Source: a virus
DNA length: 28,110 bases
Strand: one strand, 5' to 3'
Virus record (IMG/VR): IMGVR_UViG_3300032246_000351
Location: 1-28,110 of that record
Shown here: one piece after another, positions 23,385 through 28,110 of the stretch
How the letters are laid out: each line of letters begins with the position of its first letter
Position numbering within the stretch: position 1 is the stretch's first letter
The notes under the pieces: generated by a model
Database searches by the model: none
What the model saw: the letters and a program-made list of their open reading frames with translations, nothing else
Told to the model about the DNA's origin: nothing
Made by a program: the position numbers and the translations under genes

Positions 23385-25147
23385 TATTCAATATCCACTG
23401 CTGTGTTATAGCTTGTAAATCCATTTTCTTTTACAACCTTTAATACGTTTGGTACTCGTCCTGCTAATTCTTCACGATGACTTACTAACCAAATAGATTT
23501 TTGTCTACGACGGCTCATCTCTTTAAGAATAGCGATAGCGTTTTCAACACCCATTGTGTCTAATCCACTATCAATCAATTCATCAATAAACAACGTATTG
23601 ATTGGGCTATATAGGTTCTCCCATACATCACGGAACGCAAAACTCAATCCTAGAATTAGTCGATTGCGTTCACCGCGACTTAAGTTATCAAAGTCAAGTT
23701 CACGACCCAATTCTGTAATCTCAACTTGTAAATCATTTTTAAATATTACTTGATGTGGTAATCCAATCTTATCTAAGTAATGTGTCAATCTACCATTCAA
23801 ATATGATAGATTCTGGTCAATAATCTTTTTACGAACAAAGCTATCTTTACTGGTCAATATATCAAGTAAGAACTTCTGATGTTCCATGGTACGTGTCAAT
23901 TGATTAATCTTATCAAAGTTAATCTCTTGCAATGCTTGGTTCTCCATTTCAGCAATCTGTTCACCATATGGATCAACCTCATCACTTTTCTTTTCAATAT
24001 CTTTAATAAGATTTTCAAGTTGGCTACTATGTTTAATTGCTTGTGCTTCAGTATCATAATATGTTACTGGCATTGTACCTAAATCACCTAGTTCTTTTAA
24101 TGTTTGAGTATGTTCTAAATATTGACTATTCGTTGCCAAAGCCTGCAATGAGGCTTCTTGTAGTGCCTTTACCTTCTCATCCAACACAGATTCATGCTTT
24201 TGATCATGGAACTCTTGTCCGCAAGCATAGCAAGTGTGATTTTTTAAATCATTAATTTCTTTTGTTAGTTTGTTTATTAACTTTTCTTCTTTGGCTTCAT
24301 CAGCTATACAACGAGCAACCAACTTGTTAAGATCATCAATAGTCTTGCGCTTTTCATTGTATGCAGTTAAATCTTTGTGAGCCTGTAATTCTGCTATAAT
24401 ATCAATAGTGATTAACCGTTGATACTCAATAGCAAGTTTTTCTAAATCCTCATCATGCTTCATCTTCCACAATTTCTGTCTACGCTTAGTAGAATCAATT
24501 TGTTCTTTTACACGTTTGTTGGCTTCTTCAATTGCCTTTACTTTGAATTCTTCTTGCTGAATATCATCTTTGCTGTCTTTAACTAAGCCCTTAATGACTT
24601 CAGCCTTCTCAGATAGTAATGTGATACCCAATAGTTGTTCAATGATATCACGTTGTTCATTGTTTTTTAATGCGAGAAATGGTTCGGAATAAGTGTTAAG
24701 TGCTACGATATGCTTAAACATATCGCTACTCATGTGTATCACTTTTTCAATAGATGCTTGTGTTTCTTTGTTTTCACCCTGTGCATCATCCAAACCTTTT
24801 TGTAAATCACTATTCACATAAAAGCGTAGAATGTTTGGCTTACGCCCGCGTTCAATCTTATAATCAATACTGTTGACAGTAAACTCTAATGTTACCATCA
24901 TGTTTTTGCCATTGGTGCGATTAACTAAGTTATCTTTACGAATACTGTTAATGGGAACACCAAACAATGCATAACTCAATGCTTGGATGAGAGATGTTTT
25001 ACCCGTACCATTACGAGCACCATCACCACCTAAGTCTAGGTTTTCACCTAGAATGAGTGTTAGTTCTTGTCTGTCAAAGTTGACTGCTTGTGTTACTTGT
25101 CCGATTGATAAAAAATTACGTAGTGTTATATTCTTAAGTGTTATCAT
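23384..25147 (-). CDS. gp46: Recombination endonuclease subunit, SbcC/Rad50-like (T4 gp46)
   Basis: 587-residue ABC-type ATPase of the gp46/gp47 complex, which resects DNA ends and promotes recombination-dependent replication. Walker A is GARNGTGKTS (43-52); long coiled coils flank a zinc hook CYAC (306-309); the ABC signature is NLSRGERNRL (488-497); Walker B is TLFIDELIDSGLD (518-530). Length is close to T4 gp46 (560). The start overlaps the gp47 stop by four bases (ATGA), a classic coupled pair. The order gp55-gp47-gp46 is that of T4. Confidence 0.96.
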   Translation of the reverse strand: MITLKNITLRNFLSIGQVTQAVNFDRQELTLILGENLDLGGDGARNGTGKTSLIQALSYALFGVPINSIRKDNLVNRTNGKNMMVTLEFTVNSIDYKIERGRKPNILRFYVNSDLQKGLDDAQGENKETQASIEKVIHMSSDMFKHIVALNTYSEPFLALKNNEQRDIIEQLLGITLLSEKAEVIKGLVKDSKDDIQQEEFKVKAIEEANKRVKEQIDSTKRRQKLWKMKHDEDLEKLAIEYQRLITIDIIAELQAHKDLTAYNEKRKTIDDLNKLVARCIADEAKEEKLINKLTKEINDLKNHTCYACGQEFHDQKHESVLDEKVKALQEASLQALATNSQYLEHTQTLKELGDLGTMPVTYYDTEAQAIKHSSQLENLIKDIEKKSDEVDPYGEQIAEMENQALQEINFDKINQLTRTMEHQKFLLDILTSKDSFVRKKIIDQNLSYLNGRLTHYLDKIGLPHQVIFKNDLQVEITELGRELDFDNLSRGERNRLILGLSFAFRDVWENLYSPINTLFIDELIDSGLDTMGVENAIAILKEMSRRRQKSIWLVSHREELAGRVPNVLKVVKENGFTSYNTAVDIE

Positions 25148-26157
25148 AGATTGTTATAAATTTCCAAGAGTATTCTTTTATCAAATGCATTGCTCTCAAT
25201 GCTATTGATTTGGTCAATAATGATTTGGTCTACTGATTCAAACTTTAAATCACCGCGTCCCTCTTGTTCAACTTGGTCTACTTTCATTGGTATCAATGCC
25301 ATCTCTCTTAGTTTATGTTCCGGGATTAATGTTTCACGTATGAAGTTTGCTTCTTCATATGAGATATCAATGTCAAGATGCACTCTAACATGGCTGTCAG
25401 GCAATAGCAATCCCTTTGGATTTTCTAATATATCACTTAATTTGTGAACACGATATAGAGGTTGTTTAGGCCAACTATGAAAGATTGGATCTTCACCCCA
25501 TTCAAGTACCATCATGCCACGTGCATCATCTTGTGCGTCAGCATAGTTATGCGGGAAACTATTACCAATATACCAAACATTTGCTTTGCTTTGTCGTTTG
25601 TGAAAATGCCCACTAAAGACATAATCAAAACCCTTCATATGATCGGTATTGATTTCACCATGATCAGGCATCTCAATCATTGCATTCATATAGAATCGTG
25701 GCAATTCAAAATGACCAAACATATATTTACCACTTAGTTTTTGTACTTTCTTGTAGTCATCCTGTACTAGCCAGGGTGCAATTACTACATCTCCTTCTTT
25801 AAAGAAGTCGTTGACGATTTGTACGTTTGGTAAATGTTTAGCCCACTCAACACTATGAATGTCCCTGCGGTCACGATAATAAAGGTCATGATTGCCCGGT
25901 ATAAAATATACCCTATCAAAGTTATCATTTAGTTTCTCCAATGCTTGTAATCCAAACTGTAATGTATGGATATTGATACTTGCTCTGTGATGATTATAAT
26001 CACCCAAGAAAAAACAAGTTTCGCACCCCTCACTTTTGGCTTTGGTTATAAACCAATCAACAAAGTTATTACAGTCTTGGTTATGCTGTAAACTATTTGA
26101 CTTAAGACCAAAATGGATATCAGTAAATACAGCGGCTTTTTTAAAAAGGTTACTCAT
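25144..26157 (-). CDS. gp47: Recombination endonuclease subunit, SbcD/Mre11-like (T4 gp47)
   Basis: 337-residue metallophosphoesterase nuclease. The five family motifs are in order: DIHFG (13-17), GDYNHHR, GNHDLYYRDRRDIHS, GHFELPR and GHFHKRQ. T4 gp47 has 339 residues. It acts with gp46 on DNA ends. No Shine-Dalgarno site is visible before the ATG; a sigma70-like promoter lies so close that the message could be leaderless. It is separated from gp55 by a strong terminator hairpin, so it may be made from its own promoter and from read-through. Confidence 0.96.
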   Translation of the reverse strand: MSNLFKKAAVFTDIHFGLKSNSLQHNQDCNNFVDWFITKAKSEGCETCFFLGDYNHHRASINIHTLQFGLQALEKLNDNFDRVYFIPGNHDLYYRDRRDIHSVEWAKHLPNVQIVNDFFKEGDVVIAPWLVQDDYKKVQKLSGKYMFGHFELPRFYMNAMIEMPDHGEINTDHMKGFDYVFSGHFHKRQSKANVWYIGNSFPHNYADAQDDARGMMVLEWGEDPIFHSWPKQPLYRVHKLSDILENPKGLLLPDSHVRVHLDIDISYEEANFIRETLIPEHKLREMALIPMKVDQVEQEGRGDLKFESVDQIIIDQINSIESNAFDKRILLEIYNNL

Positions 26158-26163
26158 CTAGTT

Positions 26164-26193
26164 AGTATATAGTAAAAGCCAATGTGAAATCAA
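26164..26193 (-). promoter_or_regulatory. Candidate sigma70-like promoter for gp47-gp46
   Basis: Minus strand: TTGATT (26188-26193), 18-base spacer, TATACT (26164-26169). The -35 box lies in the loop and arm of the terminator hairpin. The predicted start falls at the gp47 ATG. Support is motif only. Confidence 0.35.
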
Positions 26194-26202
26194 TCACATT
26201 GG
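26171..26202 (-). terminator. Rho-independent terminator after gp55
   Basis: A perfect nine-pair stem, CCAATGTGA with TCACATTGG, with a six-base loop; the minus strand continues CTTTTA. It begins six bases after the gp55 stop. Confidence 0.7.
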
Positions 26203-26207
26203 TAAAA

Positions 26208-27119
26208 TTATTCTTCGTAAACTACAGAACTCATACCAGCACCAAGGCCCTGACGAGTCCAGCTTGGGTTAAGTCCATTAATCTCTAAGATATCATCACG
26301 TATGTTTTGATTACGCTTTTCTGTATTCAATACCCGACAGAAACTATTTGTAATTGCTGCGGTATAGTATGCGAATGGATTAGCACTTTTGGCTTCATTG
26401 AAACGTAATCCAACATATGTAAGTTGAAGGATAGCACTATTACGCATCTCATCGTTGTATGTATACCCACGCCAATTATATTTCATGGCATATTTTTCGC
26501 ACATCATAATATACATACGGGCAAGTTTGTTTGTAACCTGTCCGTGATCCTTGCTAAACTCACCGGTTGCTAGATCACCTTTCCAATGACTTTTGCCCAC
26601 GCAATAGAAAGTATTATTTTTATCAATCATATAATGTTGGAATGGGGGGAAGTTTACTTTGACATGAACCATATCATCTACTTCAGCTTTGGTTGTCACA
26701 TCTTCTAAATCAGCAAAGATTTCATCTGGGTCGGCTTCTTCAAATTCAAAGATATCCTTTGCTGTTTTCTTTTTAACTGTTTTGCGGGGAACTTTTGGGG
26801 CGACGGGGACATGATCCCAATTCATTACTCTAAATATTAAATCTGTTACTGGGATAGATTCTGGGTCAACACTATCTTTTGCTCCTGCTTCTATTCTCAA
26901 TCTAGCTGCTCTGGTTTCTTTTGCTTGTTGAATTGTTTCTGGTTTAAATGCGTACTCTAGACTTTCTTCAATTGAAGATTGGGGCATATCTATTATGAAA
27001 TCGTATCTATGATATTCTGGTTTTGTGAAGCAGCAATATGCGTTTTTACTTTCGTGTATCTCTTTTAAGATATCTTTGTTATTTAAATAATTGACAGGTT
27101 TTCTTGAGGGTAATGACAT
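26208..27119 (-). CDS. gp55: Late-gene RNA polymerase sigma factor (T4 gp55 family)
   Basis: 303 residues against 185 in T4. The N-terminus 'NYLNNKDILKEIHESK' matches T4 gp55 (YNYVNNKELLQAI) and the C-terminal third keeps the sigma region 2-like part (YNWRGYTYNDEMRNSAILQLTYVGLRFN, NPFAYYTAAITNSFCRVLNTEKR). Between them, about residues 45-165, is an extra region with a basic patch (KVPRKTVKKKTAKD) and an acidic run. The very end, SSVVYEE, resembles the hydrophobic tail (SLDFLYE) by which T4 gp55 contacts the gp45 sliding clamp. It directs host RNA polymerase to late promoters. A near-ideal early promoter and an AAGGAG site precede it. Confidence 0.92.
   Translation of the reverse strand: MSLPSRKPVNYLNNKDILKEIHESKNAYCCFTKPEYHRYDFIIDMPQSSIEESLEYAFKPETIQQAKETRAARLRIEAGAKDSVDPESIPVTDLIFRVMNWDHVPVAPKVPRKTVKKKTAKDIFEFEEADPDEIFADLEDVTTKAEVDDMVHVKVNFPPFQHYMIDKNNTFYCVGKSHWKGDLATGEFSKDHGQVTNKLARMYIMMCEKYAMKYNWRGYTYNDEMRNSAILQLTYVGLRFNEAKSANPFAYYTAAITNSFCRVLNTEKRNQNIRDDILEINGLNPSWTRQGLGAGMSSVVYEE
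27024..27037 (-). other. Basic N-terminal segment of gp55 is not separately annotated
   Basis: No independent element is seen inside the gp55 N-terminal coding sequence at this place; the segment is ordinary coding DNA. Listed only to note that no internal start or promoter was found here. Confidence 0.1.
27052..27080 (-). other. No promoter element within the gp55 5' coding region
   Basis: This stretch was examined for a second internal promoter and none was seen; the promoter of gp55 lies further upstream at 27152-27180 (see the separate entry). Confidence 0.1.
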
Positions 27120-27123
27120 AGGT

Positions 27124-27137
27124 CTCCTTAATTTATA
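27124..27137 (-). promoter_or_regulatory. Ribosome binding site and late-like box of gp55
   Basis: The minus strand reads CTATAAATTAAGGAG: AAGGAG at 27124-27129 is an excellent ribosome binding site, and TATAAATT (27130-27137) overlaps it by position with a late-like box. The late box may be coincidental because it leaves almost no leader before the ribosome binding site. Confidence 0.4.
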
Positions 27138-27151
27138 GTTATGCTGTAGTG

Positions 27152-27180
27152 ATTATAGCATAATAGTTGCAGAAATACAA
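27152..27180 (-). promoter_or_regulatory. Sigma70-like early/middle promoter of gp55
   Basis: On the minus strand a perfect TATAAT (27152-27157) is preceded at exactly 17 bases by TTGTAT (27175-27180). Host RNA polymerase could start gp55 before the late programme. Confidence 0.6.
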
Positions 27181-27224
27181 CAGATTTTGTGTAGAAAAGG
27201 TAAAAATGCTAGTATTATTTATGA

Positions 27225-27232
27225 CTAAATAT
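27225..27232 (+). promoter_or_regulatory. Late promoter-like box for the right-edge repeat protein
   Basis: The plus strand reads GACTAAATATAAG, 20 bases before the ATG, followed by AAGGATAAG as ribosome binding site. Same shape as the plus box at 19545. Confidence 0.4.
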
Positions 27233-27252
27233 AAGATAAGGATAAGAATTTT

Positions 27253-28110
27253 ATGGCAACTACCCCAAACGCAGCACCCTCTACAGCAAATGTAACCGCT
27301 ACCGGGACTAAGGCCACAACCTCTACAATTAAACTTACCGCTAATTCAGCAGCGACCTTAACTGCTGCCAAGTCAGCAATCACTCAAGCTACCGGAAAAG
27401 CACCAGGTAATAATTTTGCTGTAGGGTCAACCACTAGTATTTCTCAAACAACACCTGGAGGAAAGTTTGTACAAGGTTCAACGACTACACCGGCATTGAA
27501 TGCAGCAGCAGCCTCATCTCCTCCTCCTACAAACAGTGGTACTTCATCTATATTCTCAGTTCAAAACATTTTAGGTGCTGCTGCCCTAGCGGCTGGAGGA
27601 TTAGCAGTTTTTAACGCAGTATCAGGTGGTATAAACATAGCTAGGTCTCTTGTAAATAATTCAAACACAGCTACTCCTTCATCATCAACAAATAATGTAC
27701 AAGATCCTGCACAACGGGCACAGGCAGCAGCAGCAATTCCAAGCACGGGTTCAACCAATAATGTATCAGATCCTGCACAAAGAGCGCAAGCAGCACAAGC
27801 ATTGGCTGTGGACAAAAAATCTACAGAGGTAGATGAACTATCTGCATTCCCGCCAAATACAGTAGCACAGCAATCAGCCGAAGTAGATGAATTATCTGCA
27901 TATCCACCGGGTGATCAAGGTGGGTTTCCACCGGAAGAAATAGAAAATCCCTTTCCGGAAGAAATTTTAGATGAAGAATCTGCATATCCACCAAATACAG
28001 TAGCGCAACAACCAACTAATATAGATGAAGAATCTGCATTCCCACCAAATACAGTAGCACAGCAACCAACTAATATAGATGAAGAATCTGCATTCCCACC
28101 AAATACAGTA
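27253..28110 (+). CDS. Ala/Ser/Pro-rich protein with tandem repeats, C-terminus cut by window edge
   Basis: Open from ATG 27253 to the right edge (286 residues, no stop). The first 95 residues are Ala/Thr/Ser-rich; one hydrophobic segment, ILGAAALAAGGLAVFNAV, at about 105-122 could span a membrane. Two copies of 'STNNV.DPAQRAQAA' follow, then repeats of an 18-residue unit (DEESAFPPNTVAQQPTNI) that continue off the edge. I do not recognise a family. The late-promoter-like box suggests a virion or late protein. The Asp/Glu and Pro pattern suggests an extended, disordered, possibly surface-exposed chain. The minus-strand frames here are shadows. Confidence 0.8.
   Translation, partial: MATTPNAAPSTANVTATGTKATTSTIKLTANSAATLTAAKSAITQATGKAPGNNFAVGSTTSISQTTPGGKFVQGSTTTPALNAAAASSPPPTNSGTSSIFSVQNILGAAALAAGGLAVFNAVSGGINIARSLVNNSNTATPSSSTNNVQDPAQRAQAAAAIPSTGSTNNVSDPAQRAQAAQALAVDKKSTEVDELSAFPPNTVAQQSAEVDELSAYPPGDQGGFPPEEIENPFPEEILDEESAYPPNTVAQQPTNIDEESAFPPNTVAQQPTNIDEESAFPPNTV
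27829..28110 (+). repeat. 54-base tandem coding repeats
   Basis: Near-identical 54-base units at 27967-28020, 28021-28074 and 28075-28110 (cut by the edge), each coding (I/L)DEESA(F/Y)PPNTVAQQPTN. A diverged unit lies at 27829-27882 and a broken one starts at 27883. The last copies are the most alike, pointing to recent duplication. Confidence 0.9.

Noticed and set aside
27829-28110. Tandem array as a CRISPR
   Set aside because: The 54-base units are contiguous with no spacers and stay in one coding frame, so this is a protein repeat.

Overview
The window is a stretch of a T4-like myovirus genome (Caudoviricetes). The order portal (gp20), small core protein, gp67-like, prohead protease (gp21), scaffold (gp22), major capsid protein (gp23) is the T4 head-gene order, and late sigma factor (gp55), gp47, gp46 is the T4 order for the replication and late-transcription genes. 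The DNA is AT-rich. The tail fibres carry LamG modules and short 'NTQ.QFN'-type repeats, a style I associate with aquatic T4-like phages. No photosynthesis genes or other host-specific markers are visible, so the host cannot be named.

Layout. 1-9367 (minus) holds four large receptor-binding or tail-fibre-type proteins: two low-complexity Asn/Gly-rich fibres (the first cut by the left edge) and two multi-LamG proteins. A minus-strand terminator at about 9395-9420 separates them from 9464-15426 (minus), the head operon: gp23, gp22, gp21, gp67-like, a 75-residue basic protein, gp20. Next, 15448-19506 (minus) encodes a 1352-residue tape-measure-like protein with an embedded GH19 lysozyme-like domain. 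From 19607 the plus strand carries a gp26-like baseplate hub/tail assembly protein, followed by a short frame that is best explained as a -1 ribosomal frameshift extension. 20656-21157 is a convergent non-coding zone full of hairpins. 21158-27119 (minus) carries, in transcription order, gp55, gp47, gp46, a radical SAM/SPASM enzyme, a short-chain dehydrogenase and a PD-(D/E)XK nuclease. At the right edge a plus-strand Ala/Pro-rich protein with 54-base tandem repeats runs off the window.

How it fits together. gp55 is the sigma factor that in T4 recognises TATAAATA late promoters. A matching motif, (A/C)TAAATAC or ATAAATAC, recurs just upstream of most structural genes here, so the sigma factor and its probable targets lie in the same window. 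gp46/gp47 would make recombination intermediates that feed DNA replication and late transcription. gp20, gp67, gp21, gp22 and gp23 build and process the prohead; the tape-measure and gp26-like proteins build the tail; the fibres and LamG proteins bind the host.

The most interesting signal is at 20419-20467: a canonical U_UUU_UUC slippery heptamer next to the gp26 stop codon, a 7-base spacer, a stem-loop, and an open -1 frame leading into a small protein without its own ribosome binding site. This arrangement resembles the G/GT tail-chaperone frameshift of lambda-like phages, placed in a T4-like hub gene beside the tape measure.
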